A DNA stretch of 64,000 nucleotides from Actinophytocola oryzae (GTDB lineage Bacteria; Actinomycetota; Actinomycetes; Mycobacteriales; Pseudonocardiaceae), in assembly GCF_004364325.1 (NCBI RefSeq), contig NZ_SOCP01000023.1:1-64000 (forward strand), in the 5' to 3' direction. Positions 42,617 through 51,623 of the stretch are shown piece by piece. The notes under the pieces were generated by a model. It saw only the letters and a list, made by a program, of their open reading frames with translations, was not told the DNA's origin and did not search any database. The stretch's first letter is position 1. Each line of letters opens with the position of its first letter. The translations under genes were made by a program, and so were the position numbers.

Positions 42617-44645
42617 GGGGCAGACTCGTGTCATGACAGACGACCCGTACCTCTGGCTCGAAGAGGTCACCGGCGAAACCGCCCTGGACTGGGTGAGGGA
42701 ACGCAACGCCACCGCCGTCGCCGAGCTGACCGGCGAACGGTTCACCGGCCTGCGCGACGAGCTCCGCGAGGTCCTCGACGCAGACGACCGGATCCCGTAC
42801 CCGCGCAGGCGGGGCCGGTACCTGTACAACTTCTGGCAGGACGCCACCAACCCGCGCGGCCTGTGGCGGCGCACGACGCTCGACTCGTACCGCACGGACG
42901 ACCCCGAGTGGGAGCTGGTGGTGGATGTCGACGCGCTCGCCAGGGCCGAGGACGAGAGCTGGGTCTGGCAGGGCGCGACGGTGCTCCGGCCGGGCTACCG
43001 CCTGGCACTGGTCGAGCTGTCACGTGGTGGTGCGGACGCGAGCGTGGTACGCGAGTTCGACCTCGAGACGAAGACGTTCGTCGAGGGCGGCTTCACGTTG
43101 CCGGAGGCGAAGAGCCGGGTCGGCTGGATCGACGAGGACAGGCTCTTCGTCGGGACGGACTTCGGTGAGGGCTCGCTCACCGCGTCCGGCTACCCGAGGA
43201 TCGCCAAGGAGTGGCGGCGCGGCACCCCACTGTCCGAGGCGGTCACCGTGTTCGAGGGCAAGCCGGACGACGTGTCGGCCGGCGCGTACCACGACCCGAC
43301 CGAGGGCTTCGAGCGCGACTTCGTGTACCGGAACGTCGACTTCTACCGCACGGAGAAGTTCCTGCGCCGCCCGGGCGGGGAGCTGGTCAAGGTGGACGTG
43401 CCGGACGACGCGGAGACGTCGGTGCACCGCGAGTGGCTGCTGATCAGTACCAGGACACCGTGGACGGTGGGAGACACGACCTATCCGGCCGGTGCGCTGC
43501 TCGCGGCTCGGTTCGACGACTACCTCGCAGGCGCGCGGGACCTGACCGTCCTGTTCGAGCCGGACGAGCACACGTCGCTGTCCTACCAGGTGTGGACCCG
43601 CAACCATCTCGTCATCGCGTCACTGCAGGACGTGAAGAGCCGGTTCGAGGTGCTCACGCCCGTACAGGACTGGGCGCGGACGCCACTCACCGGCGTGCCC
43701 GAAGTCGGCTCGGCGGACATCCTCGACACGAACCCGGACGTCGACGACGAGTACTTCCTCAACGCGAGCGGCTACACCCAGCCCGCGACGCTCTACTACG
43801 GCGAGATCGGCGGCCACGTAGCGGCGGTGAAGCGTGCGCCGACGTTCTTCGACGCGGAAGGGCTCTCGACCCACCAGTACTTCGCGACGTCCGACGACGG
43901 CACGCAGATCCCGTACTTCGTGGTCGGTCAGGAGAACGACGGTCCGACACTGATGACCGGCTACGGCGGCTTCGAGGTGTCGCTCACCCCCGGCTACAGC
44001 GGCACGACCGGACGCGGCTGGCTCGCCCGCGGTGGCCAGTACGTGGTGGCGAACATCCGCGGTGGCGGCGAGTACGGGCCGGAGTGGCACCAGTCGGTGC
44101 AGAAGGAGCACCGACTGCGCGTGTACGAGGACTTCGCGGCGGTGGCCCGCGACCTCGTGACACGGGGCATCACGACACCGGAACGCCTCGGCATCCAGGG
44201 CGGCTCCAACGGCGGACTGCTGATGGGCGTGATGCTGACGCGGTACCCGGAGCTGTTCGGCGCGATCGTGTGCCAGGTGCCGCTGCTGGACATGCGGCGC
44301 TACCACACTCTGCTGGCGGGTGCGTCGTGGATGGCCGAGTACGGCGACCCGGACGAGCCGGAGGAGTGGGCGTACCTCAAGGAGTACTCGCCGTACCAGA
44401 ACGTTGCGGCGGACCGCCCGTACCCACCGACCTTCATCCTGACGTCCACACGGGACGACCGGGTACACCCCGGCCACGCCCGCAAGATGATGGCGCGCCT
44501 GACCGAACTGGGTTACGACGTGCGCTACTACGAGAACATCGAAGGCGGCCACGGCGCGGCGGCGGACAACGAGCAACTGGCGTTCAAGTGGGCCCTGGTG
44601 TTCGAGTTCCTGTGGCAGCAGTTGGCCGGCAACCCGACCGCCTGA
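42609..44645 (+). CDS. S9A prolyl oligopeptidase
   Basis: About 678 residues. An N-terminal beta-propeller (DDPYLWLEEVTGETALDWVR onward) caps a C-terminal alpha/beta hydrolase with the catalytic Ser near 533 (GGSNGGLLMG), Asp in TSTRDDRVHPGHARKM and His in EGGHGAA. Cleaves after proline in short peptides; no signal peptide, so cytoplasmic. ATG 42609 has GGAGG 10 bases upstream; ATG 42633 is the alternative. Coupled to the upstream deaminase gene. Confidence 0.92.
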   Translation: MAEGQTRVMTDDPYLWLEEVTGETALDWVRERNATAVAELTGERFTGLRDELREVLDADDRIPYPRRRGRYLYNFWQDATNPRGLWRRTTLDSYRTDDPEWELVVDVDALARAEDESWVWQGATVLRPGYRLALVELSRGGADASVVREFDLETKTFVEGGFTLPEAKSRVGWIDEDRLFVGTDFGEGSLTASGYPRIAKEWRRGTPLSEAVTVFEGKPDDVSAGAYHDPTEGFERDFVYRNVDFYRTEKFLRRPGGELVKVDVPDDAETSVHREWLLISTRTPWTVGDTTYPAGALLAARFDDYLAGARDLTVLFEPDEHTSLSYQVWTRNHLVIASLQDVKSRFEVLTPVQDWARTPLTGVPEVGSADILDTNPDVDDEYFLNASGYTQPATLYYGEIGGHVAAVKRAPTFFDAEGLSTHQYFATSDDGTQIPYFVVGQENDGPTLMTGYGGFEVSLTPGYSGTTGRGWLARGGQYVVANIRGGGEYGPEWHQSVQKEHRLRVYEDFAAVARDLVTRGITTPERLGIQGGSNGGLLMGVMLTRYPELFGAIVCQVPLLDMRRYHTLLAGASWMAEYGDPDEPEEWAYLKEYSPYQNVAADRPYPPTFILTSTRDDRVHPGHARKMMARLTELGYDVRYYENIEGGHGAAADNEQLAFKWALVFEFLWQQLAGNPTA

Positions 44646-44660
44646 CACGGCGTCGTCGCC

Positions 44661-44690
44661 GGTACGGCTCGCAGGGACGCGAGCCGTACC
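44661..44690 (+). terminator. Terminator after prolyl oligopeptidase
   Basis: GGTACGGCTCGC (44661-44672) and GCGAGCCGTACC (44679-44690), perfect 12-bp stem with a 6-base loop, between two convergent stops; probably bidirectional. Confidence 0.88.
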
Positions 44691-44705
44691 GACGGCGTGG
44701 CGACG

Positions 44706-45269
44706 TCAGGTGACAGGCACTTCTTTGCCCCACTCTGGTGCCCGCTCGGTCGGCTGGTCACCCCATGACTTCACCAGCAGTTCCTCGACCTCACCCACAG
44801 GCACGGCGATGGCGACCAACCGTGTGGGAATGTCGACATCGGACCGCGGTACGTCGGTTCCCACGCACTGCCACAGCTTGTCGACGAGGACGCACGGCTG
44901 GCGGGGATAGTAGCGATCGCCCACCTTCAGGAACGCGAACACCCGTTGTGTGCGCTCGTTCGTCACAGTCACGTCGGCTCGGCCGATGAGGGGCGGCAGA
45001 CCCTGCGACGGCGGCTTGGTCGGCTCAGCGGACGACGCGGAGCCCTCGGCGGCCGTTCCGGCGGACTCGGACTCGTCGGCCGAGACCAATACCCCTGACA
45101 TGAATCCCAGGGCGAGCAAGACGACCACCGCCACCGTGATGGCGACCCAGATCCGCCGGGGAGGCACGCGGGAACCACGGTCGGCACCGGTGAGCCACCG
45201 TTGGAACCCGACCGCCGCCACGACATCCTCGGACACGGTCGCGACGCCGCGACCAACTGCTCTGGCCAC
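44706..45269 (-). CDS. Hypothetical single-pass membrane protein
   Basis: Up to 187 residues: one membrane helix (IWVAITVAVVVLLALGFMSG), an Ala/Ser/Glu-rich linker, then an extracytoplasmic domain of about 90 residues (ADVTVTNERTQRVFAFLKVG onward) with two Cys (PCVLVDKLWQC). No family recognised. The start is uncertain: GTG 45269 or GTG 45167 just before PPRRIWVAIT. The shorter form would avoid overlap with the divergent coiled-coil gene at 45201. Confidence 0.65.
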   Translation of the reverse strand: MARAVGRGVATVSEDVVAAVGFQRWLTGADRGSRVPPRRIWVAITVAVVVLLALGFMSGVLVSADESESAGTAAEGSASSAEPTKPPSQGLPPLIGRADVTVTNERTQRVFAFLKVGDRYYPRQPCVLVDKLWQCVGTDVPRSDVDIPTRLVAIAVPVGEVEELLVKSWGDQPTERAPEWGKEVPVT

Positions 45270-45586
45270 TCGTTCGGAACGGCTCCGCTCGACGAGCCCG
45301 AGCGCCTTGGCAATCTGATCGACGAGATCAACGCCGAGCTACACCTACAGGAGGCGGCGTTGCAGCGAATACGCGCGGAAGCCGAGGAGAACGAACGCAT
45401 CGCGTCGCTGCGCCAGGACCAGGCCGAGGCGGTCCGCACCTTCATCGCGGCGAAGATCGACACCGCCAACGAGAAGGCGGCGAAGCCTGAGCGGGGGCTC
45501 AGGTACTCCTGTTCCTGGCCGGCCTTGTGTTCTCGATCCCCCTCGGGATCGGCGTCGACTTCCTTTCCGACTCCATGTTCCGGTGA
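45201..45586 (+). pseudogene. Coiled-coil membrane protein interrupted by a one-base frameshift
   Basis: 45291-45497 encodes a convincing helical coiled coil (LGNLIDEINAELHLQEAALQ, then RAEAEENERIASLRQDQAEA). After the G5 run at 45493-45497 the good sequence continues one frame back as a membrane helix and tail (QVLLFLAGLVFSIPLGIGVD, then FLSDSMFR and a stop at 45584). One extra G would join them in frame. This is a real frameshift, a sequencing/assembly error in a homopolymer, or slippage. The start is unclear: only TTG 45201 is in frame upstream. No family recognised. Confidence 0.55.
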
Positions 45587-45616
45587 CTCGCGACCACAAC
45601 ATTCGGTGCGGGCGAG

Positions 45617-46198
45617 TCAGGCGGCCAGGGCTGCCCAGATCCTCGCAGGGAGAAGCCCGGCCGCCTTCTCCAGGTCGATGGTGGGGTCGGTGAGCCAGCG
45701 ACGGGACAGTTCCGCTACCGGGCCTATCAGGAGCATTTCCGTAAGTGGGTCTGGCAGGGGGATCACGGTGCCCGCCGCTACGTGGGGCGCCAGCCACTCC
45801 GCCATCCGTGCCATTCGGACTTTCTTCGTCTCCGCGATCAGCTCTTTGTAGGCCGGGAGGTAGGTGGCATAGGCCGACGCGTGGATGAAACGGGCCTTCG
45901 ACGACTGGTCTACCACGAACGACAGGTAGGCCCTCACCACTGCTTCCACGCCTCTCCTGGCGGTTCTCGTCCTTGCGAGTTCCGCCACGAGGTGATCCAG
46001 CAGCTCTGCCATGCATTTCGCATACGAAGACGCTGCCAGGCCGTCGAAGTTGGTGAAGTGGTGGTACAGGCTACCCAGGCTGACGCCGCTTTCCGCCAGT
46101 ACGGCCTGCACCGTGAACTCTCCCCGTTCGTGGGTTAGAAGTGCGGCTTCCAGCAGGCGCTTCCTCGTTTCCTCTCCTCTGCGTTGTTTAGTCGGCAC
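45617..46198 (-). CDS. TetR-family transcriptional regulator
   Basis: 193 residues. Helix-turn-helix at residues ~10-55 (TRKRLLEAALLTHERGEFTV; ESGVSLGSLYHHFTNFDGL) and an all-helical ligand domain. It overlaps the end of the SDR gene by 11 bases, so the two are co-transcribed and probably autoregulated through the dyad at 46961-46979. Confidence 0.87.
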   Translation of the reverse strand: MPTKQRRGEETRKRLLEAALLTHERGEFTVQAVLAESGVSLGSLYHHFTNFDGLAASSYAKCMAELLDHLVAELARTRTARRGVEAVVRAYLSFVVDQSSKARFIHASAYATYLPAYKELIAETKKVRMARMAEWLAPHVAAGTVIPLPDPLTEMLLIGPVAELSRRWLTDPTIDLEKAAGLLPARIWAALAA

Positions 46199-46937
46199 CG
46201 GTCAGCTTCCTTGCCTGTTCCCACAGTCGCGATGAGAGTTCGGGATTCTCCGGTAAGGGTTCTTCCGCTGTCACGTTGAAGTAGCGGCCCGTCCCCTCAG
46301 CGGTCGCCAGATCGACTATCGGGGGCGCGGCCTCGGCCACTGGCGACCAGGTCTTTTTCAGTGCACGCAGCACCAGTCCCAGCGCACCGCCAGGATCACC
46401 CAGGTTGGTGCGGATCACGCCCGGGTGGATGGCATCGATCGTCACCTCCTGCCAGCGTTGGGCGAACTCCTTCACCATCAGCAGGTTCGCCTGTTTGGTG
46501 TGACAGTACGTGCGAAGCCGGTGGAAGTCCTTGCCCCACGGGGTCTTGCCGGGGTCCACGTCGCCTTTCACGTACAGGCCCGCGCTCACCTGCACGACTC
46601 GACGCAATCGAGGTTCCAGTGCCAGGTTCAGCTGGAACGGGGCCAGGTGGTTGACGGCGAACGACTCCTCGATGCCGTCCTCGTTGCGGCGCAGGCGGGT
46701 CGGCCATATGCCCGCGTTGTGGATCAGCACGTCGATGGTGGTGCCCGCCAGCGCCTCCGCCAGCTGGGCCACTGTTCGGCGGGACGACAGGTCGCCTCGT
46801 AGCCTCTCCACTCTTGGCGGCACTGGCGCCGTCGGGTCGCGCACCACCGCGATGACGTGGAAGTCCTCACGTGTCAACGATTCGCAGACCGCGTAGCCGA
46901 TTCCCCGGTTGCCGCCCGTCACCACCGCTGTACGCAT
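46188..46937 (-). CDS. Short-chain dehydrogenase/reductase
   Basis: About 249 residues. NAD(P)-binding TGGNRGIGYAV, HNAGIWP and a YCHTKQAN active site (Tyr-x3-Lys form, YxxxK read as CHTK after Tyr) place it in the SDR superfamily, related to retinol-dehydrogenase/WW-domain-oxidoreductase-like members. Substrate unknown. ATG 46937; the longer upstream frame covers the operator and is excluded. First gene of a two-gene operon with tetR. Confidence 0.87.
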   Translation of the reverse strand: MRTAVVTGGNRGIGYAVCESLTREDFHVIAVVRDPTAPVPPRVERLRGDLSSRRTVAQLAEALAGTTIDVLIHNAGIWPTRLRRNEDGIEESFAVNHLAPFQLNLALEPRLRRVVQVSAGLYVKGDVDPGKTPWGKDFHRLRTYCHTKQANLLMVKEFAQRWQEVTIDAIHPGVIRTNLGDPGGALGLVLRALKKTWSPVAEAAPPIVDLATAEGTGRYFNVTAEEPLPENPELSSRLWEQARKLTGAD

Positions 46938-46960
46938 GCCACACACTAACTGTAGAGATA

Positions 46961-46979
46961 TTCTAGAACAACCTTCTAG
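46961..46979. promoter_or_regulatory. Dyad operator candidate for SDR-tetR operon
   Basis: CTAGAACAACCTTCTAG (46963-46979) is an inverted repeat (CTAGAA/TTCTAG around 5 bases); it overlaps the palindrome TTCTAGAA (46961-46968). It lies 24 bases before the SDR start, in a locally AT-rich patch, and suits autoregulation by the TetR protein. Confidence 0.6.
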
Positions 46980-47017
46980 TTCATGACAGGTCACGCCGGT
47001 CCGCTAAATTGGCGCGT

Positions 47018-47446
47018 ATGCGCGTGATCCACACTGAGACCGAGATCCACGCGGCGCCTGCCGCCGTGTGGGCGGTGCTGATCGACTTCGCCGCCTACCC
47101 GGAGTGGAACCCGTTCATCACCGACGCCGAGGGGAAGCTCGCGGTCGGCGAGACCCTGACGCTGCGGATGCTGCTCGGCGGGGAGAAGGAACAGACGTTC
47201 ACCCCGGAGGTGCGTTCGGTGCGGGAGAACGCCGAGCTGCGGTGGCTCGGCGCGCTGCGCTGGTCGTGGCTGTTCAGCGGCGAGCACCGGTTCGCACTGT
47301 CCACGGTCGGTGACGGCACCCGGCTGGAGCAGAGCGAGGTGTTCCGCGGTGTGCTGGTCCCCCTGCTGCGCACGACGATCGACCAGACGGAGCGAGACTT
47401 CCGCACGCTCAACGCGGCGCTGAAGGAGCGAGTGGAGTCCGCCTGA
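47018..47446 (+). CDS. SRPBCC (START-like) domain protein
   Basis: 142 residues of the polyketide-cyclase/Bet v 1-like fold: TEIHAAPAAVWAVLIDFAAY, PEWNPFI, and a long C-terminal helix (LRTTIDQTERDFRTLNAALK). Binds hydrophobic ligands; reaction unknown. ATG 47018 is used rather than TTG 47009. Divergent from the SDR-tetR operon; convergent with the XRE gene. Confidence 0.85.
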   Translation: MRVIHTETEIHAAPAAVWAVLIDFAAYPEWNPFITDAEGKLAVGETLTLRMLLGGEKEQTFTPEVRSVRENAELRWLGALRWSWLFSGEHRFALSTVGDGTRLEQSEVFRGVLVPLLRTTIDQTERDFRTLNAALKERVESA

Positions 47447-47471
47447 GACCTTCTGCCCCTGAGCCAGCTCA

Positions 47472-48227
47472 CTACTCGGCCGCTTCGAAGGTGTGAGTCG
47501 TCAGGAAGGCGGCTGTGCGCTCGTCCGCGGGAAGGTAGGTCTCGATCGCGATCTCGGCCAGGGTCATGTCGAACGCGGTGCCGAAGGTCGTGATGGTGTT
47601 GATGAACGTGAGGTCGACGCCGCGGTGGGTGATCTCGATCGGCAGTGCGATGTCGGTCGGCTCCGGCGGCTCGCCTGGTTCACCGTGGGTCAGCAGCTCC
47701 TCGTGGAGTGCGCGCAGCTCGGGGTCGCCAGTGCGGGCTGCCTGGCGAGCCAGACGCGGCAGCAGAAAGGCGCGGACCTGCGCGAGGTTGCGCAGGCGCG
47801 GCGCGAAGCCGTCCGGATGGAGGCCGAGCCGCATCATGTTGACCGGGGGTTCGAGGAGCGCGGGTGCGACGCCCGCGAAGAAGATCTCGGCGGACCGGTT
47901 GGCCTGCACGAGATACCAACGGTCGTCGACGGCCAGTGCGGGATGCGGCTCGTGTCCGGTGAGGACCCGGTCCAGCATCGCCTGTGCGGCAGCGGGCTCC
48001 TCGCGGTACGCCGGGGCGAAGCCGGCGGCCACGAGGAGAGCGTTTCGGTCGCGGAGCGGGACGTCGAGGTGGTCGGCCAGGTGGAGCACCATCGCACGGC
48101 TGGGCGCGGTCCGTCCGGTCTCGACGAAGCTCAGGTGACGAGTGGACACGCCGGCCTGGCTGGCGAGTTCGAGCTGGCTGAGGCGGCGCTGGTGCCGCCA
48201 TTCGCGGAGGAGGGTGCCGACGTGCAT
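47472..48227 (-). CDS. XRE-family regulator with MmyB-like ligand-binding domain
   Basis: 251 residues. N-terminal helix-turn-helix (REWRHQRRLSQLELASQAGV; STRHLSFVETGR), then the MmyB-like PAS-related domain from about residue 95 (HPALAVDDRWYLVQANRSAE). Such proteins often regulate an adjacent divergent enzyme gene, here the SnoaL-like protein, through the dyad at 48238-48252. Confidence 0.88.
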   Translation of the reverse strand: MHVGTLLREWRHQRRLSQLELASQAGVSTRHLSFVETGRTAPSRAMVLHLADHLDVPLRDRNALLVAAGFAPAYREEPAAAQAMLDRVLTGHEPHPALAVDDRWYLVQANRSAEIFFAGVAPALLEPPVNMMRLGLHPDGFAPRLRNLAQVRAFLLPRLARQAARTGDPELRALHEELLTHGEPGEPPEPTDIALPIEITHRGVDLTFINTITTFGTAFDMTLAEIAIETYLPADERTAAFLTTHTFEAAE

Positions 48228-48237
48228 GACACCAGTC

Positions 48238-48252
48238 TTACCTGGGAGGTAA
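48238..48252. promoter_or_regulatory. Dyad operator between XRE regulator and SnoaL-like gene
   Basis: TTACCTGGGAGGTAA: perfect 6-bp arms TTACCT/AGGTAA around GGG, in the 62-base divergent gap. It is the only strong dyad there, so it is the likely binding site of the XRE protein. Confidence 0.65.
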
Positions 48253-48289
48253 TCGACTCGCCGCCCGATCGGCTGCCACGGTGTGCGCC

Positions 48290-48649
48290 ATGAACAACAA
48301 GGAGTTGATCGAGCGAGGCCTGAAGGAGTTCGCGTCGGGGAACGTCGAGGCGCTGCGGACGTTGCTGCACGAGGACTTCCTCGAACACAGCCCGGGCAAC
48401 CCGTCCGGGAGGGACGAGTTCGTCGAGTTCCTCACGCGGTCGCCGCTGCTGGAGTCACGGATGACGGTGAAACGGATCGTCGCGGAGGGCCCCTACGTGA
48501 TGGTCCACCACCACGCGACCCGCGCGGACGACGAACGCGGTGCGGCGGTGGTGGACATCTGGCGCCTCGAGGACGGTCTCATCGTCGAGCACTGGGACGT
48601 GGTCCAGCCCGTGCCCGACCCGGCGGCCGTGCCCAACGGGATGTTCTGA
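48290..48649 (+). CDS. SnoaL-like (NTF2-fold) protein
   Basis: 119 residues: a cone-shaped NTF2 fold with KEFASGNVEALRTLLHEDFL, VMVHHHATR and IVEHWDVVQPVP, the last being a common ending of SnoaL-like proteins. Possibly an isomerase/hydrolase or small-ligand binder; no reaction assigned. ATG 48290 is used; GTG 48281 is a longer option. Confidence 0.85.
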   Translation: MNNKELIERGLKEFASGNVEALRTLLHEDFLEHSPGNPSGRDEFVEFLTRSPLLESRMTVKRIVAEGPYVMVHHHATRADDERGAAVVDIWRLEDGLIVEHWDVVQPVPDPAAVPNGMF

Positions 48650-48656
48650 CCGGATA

Positions 48657-48687
48657 CCCGGGGTGAGTGGACGCCACCCACCCCGGG
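48657..48687. terminator. Bidirectional hairpin between SnoaL-like gene and nrdJ
   Basis: CCCGGGGTG (48657-48665) with CACCCCGGG (48679-48687), 9-bp perfect stem, 13-base loop, between two convergent stops. Confidence 0.75.
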
Positions 48688-48694
48688 ACCGAGG

Positions 48695-51511
48695 TCAGCT
48701 ACAGCCGGACGTCGAGCCGCAGCCCTCGCAGACGTAGCACGAGCCCGCGGGCCGCATCTTGGTGCCACAGGTCATGCACAGCGGGGCGTCGGCGGCCTTG
48801 CCGAGGTGGAGCTCCAGCAGCTCGGTCGAGCTGTGGGCCTCCTTGATGTCCGGCTTCGCGGCCTCCACGGCGGGACGCGCGGGGCTCGCCGGGCTCGCCT
48901 CGACCGAGCCGCGCATGCCCTCCAGGTCCACGTCGCCGGACGGACCGTAGTCGTTGTTCAGCTGTGCGGAGCGCTCGTCGGCCGTGAAGATGCCCAGCTG
49001 GGCACGCTTCTCGTACGGGAGGTAGTCCAGGGCCAGCCTGCGGAACAGGTAGTCGAGGACACTCGTCGCGATGCGGACGTCCGGGTCGTCGGTCATACCG
49101 GCAGGCTCGAAGCGCAGGTTCTGGAACTTCGAGACGTAGAACTCCAGCGGGATGCCGTACTGCAGACCCACCGAGATGGACATGGAGAAGGCGTCCATCA
49201 CGCCGGCCAGGGTCGAGCCCTGCTTGCCCAGCTTCACGAAGATCTCGCCGAGGCCGTCGTCCGGGTACGAGCCCGCGTGCAGGTAGCCCTCGGCACCGCC
49301 GACCGTGAAGGACACTGTCTGGGAGGGACGCTTCTTGGGCAGACGCTTGCGGACCGGCCGGTACTCGATGACCTTCTCCGGCTCCGCACCCCTGTTCGCG
49401 CCCTTGCCGGCGGACAGCGGCTGGCCGACCTTGCAGTTGTCGCGGTAGATGGCCAGTGCCTTGAGGCCCAGCTTCCAACCCTGGAAGTAGATCTCCTCGA
49501 CGTCCTCGACGGTCGCCGACTCCGGCATGTTGACCGTCTTGGAGATGGCGCCCGAGATGAACGGCTGGACCGCGGCCATCATGCGGACGTGGCCCATCGG
49601 GGCGATCGACCGCTCGCCCATGGCGCAGTCGAACACCTCGTAGTGCTCGCGACGCAGGCCGGGGGCGTCGACGACGTGCCCCTGCTCCGCGATGTACTCG
49701 ACGATCGCCTCGACCTGCTCGTCCTGGTAGCCGAGCGAGGTGAGCGCGCGCGGCACCGTCTGGTTGACGATCTGCATCGAGCCGCCGCCGACGAGCTTCT
49801 TGAACTTGACGAGCGCCAGGTCCGGCTCGATGCCGGTCGTGTCGCAGTCCATCATCAGGCCGATGGTTCCGGTCGGTGCCAGAACCGAGGCCTGCGCGTT
49901 GCGCCAGCCGTTCGCCGCGCCGATCCGCAGGCAGTCCTGCCACTCCTGCGTCGCACGGCGCTGCACCGCGGCGTCGTTCTTGTGGTAGGTGCGGATCAGG
50001 TCGTTGGCCGCGGCGTGCTTGCGCATGACCTTCTGGTGCGCGTCGGCGTTGCGGGCGTAGCCCTCGTACGCGCCGACGACGCCTGCCAGCTCGGCGGAGC
50101 GGCGGTAGGCGGTGCCGGTCATCAGCGAGCTGATGCCGGCGGCGAGCGCGCGACCACCCTCGGAGTCGTACGCGTGGCCGGTGGCCATGAGCAGCGCGCC
50201 GAGGTTGGCATAGCCGATGCCCAGCTGGCGGAACTTGCGCGTGGTGTCGCCGATCGGCTCGGTCGGGAAGTCCGCGAAGCAGATGGAGATGTCCATCGCG
50301 GTGATGACCAGCTCGACCGAGCGGGTGAACAGCTCGGAGTCGAACGTGCCGTCCTCGCGGAGGAACTTCATCAGGTTCAGCGACGCGAGGTTGCAGCTGG
50401 AGTTGTCCAGGTGCAGGTACTCACTGCACGGGTTGGACGCGGTGATCCGGCCGGACTCCGGGCAGGTGTGCCAGTCGTTGATCGTGTCGTCGTACTGGAT
50501 GCCCGGGTCGGCGCAGTCCCACGCGGCCTTCGCCATCTTGCGGAACAGGTTCTTGGCCTCGATCTCCTCGATGACCTCGCCGGTGGTGCGGGCGCGGAGT
50601 CCGAAGGGGCCGTTCTGCTCGACGGCGTGCATGAAGTCGTCCGACACGCGGATCGAGTTGTTGGCGTTCTGGTACTGCACCGAGGTGATGTCGGCACCGC
50701 CGAGGTCCATGTCGAAGCCCGCGTCACGCAGGACGCGGATCTTCTCCTCCTCCTTGGCCTTGGTCTCGATGAACTCCTCGACGTCCGGGTGGTCGACGTC
50801 GAGCACGACCATCTTCGCGGCGCGACGGGTGGCGCCACCGGACTTGATCGTGCCTGCGGACGCGTCGGCGCCACGCATGAAGGAGACCGGGCCGGAGGCG
50901 GTGCCGCCCGAGGACAGCAACTCCTTGGACGAGCGGATGCGCGAGAGGTTGAGGCCCGCGCCGGAACCGCCCTTGAAGATGAGGCCTTCCTCGCGGTACC
51001 AGTTGAGGATCGAGTCCATCGTGTCGTCGACGGCCAGGATGAAGCAGGCGCTGACCTGCTGGGGAGAGCTGGTGCCGACGTTGAACCACACCGGGGAGTT
51101 GAAGCTGAACACCTGGTGCATGAGCATCCAGGTCAGCTCGTGCTCGAAGATCGTGGCGTCGTCCTGGGTGGCGAAGTAGCCGTGCTCGACGCCCGCGTCC
51201 ACATAGGTCTTCACGACGCGGTCGATGAGCTGGCGCAGCGAGTGCTCGCGCACCGGCGTGCCGACGGCGCCGCGGAAGTACTTGCTGGTGACGATGTTCG
51301 TGGCGTTGACAGACCAGAACTCGGGGAACTCGACGCCCCGCTGCTCGAAGTTGACCGAGCCGTCGCGCCAGTTGGTCATCACCACGTCGCGGTGTTCCCA
51401 GGTGACCTCGTCGTACGGGTGCACACCCTCGGTGGTGAACACGCGCTCGACCGCGAGTCCCTTCTGTACCGCGGGTGCTGTCTCCTGATCGGTCCCCACC
51501 GTCTCCGTCAT
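48695..51511 (-). CDS. nrdJ: Adenosylcobalamin-dependent (class II) ribonucleotide reductase
   Basis: Reduces ribonucleotides to deoxyribonucleotides with a B12-generated thiyl radical, without needing oxygen. About 938 residues. GSGAGLNLSRIRSS and NPCSEYLHLDNSSCNLAS are in the catalytic barrel; APTGTIGLMMDCDTTGIEPD is a class II signature. The C-terminus holds Cys motifs CMTCGTKM and CEGCGSTSGC that pass electrons to the active site and may bind zinc. ATG 51511; the earlier open frame is not conserved. Lies 112 bases after nrdR, as in Streptomyces nrdR-nrdJ. Confidence 0.95.
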   Translation of the reverse strand: MTETVGTDQETAPAVQKGLAVERVFTTEGVHPYDEVTWEHRDVVMTNWRDGSVNFEQRGVEFPEFWSVNATNIVTSKYFRGAVGTPVREHSLRQLIDRVVKTYVDAGVEHGYFATQDDATIFEHELTWMLMHQVFSFNSPVWFNVGTSSPQQVSACFILAVDDTMDSILNWYREEGLIFKGGSGAGLNLSRIRSSKELLSSGGTASGPVSFMRGADASAGTIKSGGATRRAAKMVVLDVDHPDVEEFIETKAKEEEKIRVLRDAGFDMDLGGADITSVQYQNANNSIRVSDDFMHAVEQNGPFGLRARTTGEVIEEIEAKNLFRKMAKAAWDCADPGIQYDDTINDWHTCPESGRITASNPCSEYLHLDNSSCNLASLNLMKFLREDGTFDSELFTRSVELVITAMDISICFADFPTEPIGDTTRKFRQLGIGYANLGALLMATGHAYDSEGGRALAAGISSLMTGTAYRRSAELAGVVGAYEGYARNADAHQKVMRKHAAANDLIRTYHKNDAAVQRRATQEWQDCLRIGAANGWRNAQASVLAPTGTIGLMMDCDTTGIEPDLALVKFKKLVGGGSMQIVNQTVPRALTSLGYQDEQVEAIVEYIAEQGHVVDAPGLRREHYEVFDCAMGERSIAPMGHVRMMAAVQPFISGAISKTVNMPESATVEDVEEIYFQGWKLGLKALAIYRDNCKVGQPLSAGKGANRGAEPEKVIEYRPVRKRLPKKRPSQTVSFTVGGAEGYLHAGSYPDDGLGEIFVKLGKQGSTLAGVMDAFSMSISVGLQYGIPLEFYVSKFQNLRFEPAGMTDDPDVRIATSVLDYLFRRLALDYLPYEKRAQLGIFTADERSAQLNNDYGPSGDVDLEGMRGSVEASPASPARPAVEAAKPDIKEAHSSTELLELHLGKAADAPLCMTCGTKMRPAGSCYVCEGCGSTSGCS

Positions 51512-51623
51512 GGCCTCTCCCTCGTTACTCGCTCTTGTCGGTGTGGTCGCGTTCGCTCCCGTGTACGGACCAACCGCCCGCCGTGACCTTCTGCCAACCG
51601 CATAGCGCCGCGTGATACGGCTT

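Noticed and set aside
48806..51586. 926-codon open frame antisense to nrdJ
   Set aside because: Shadow frame of a confidently identified gene in high-GC DNA.
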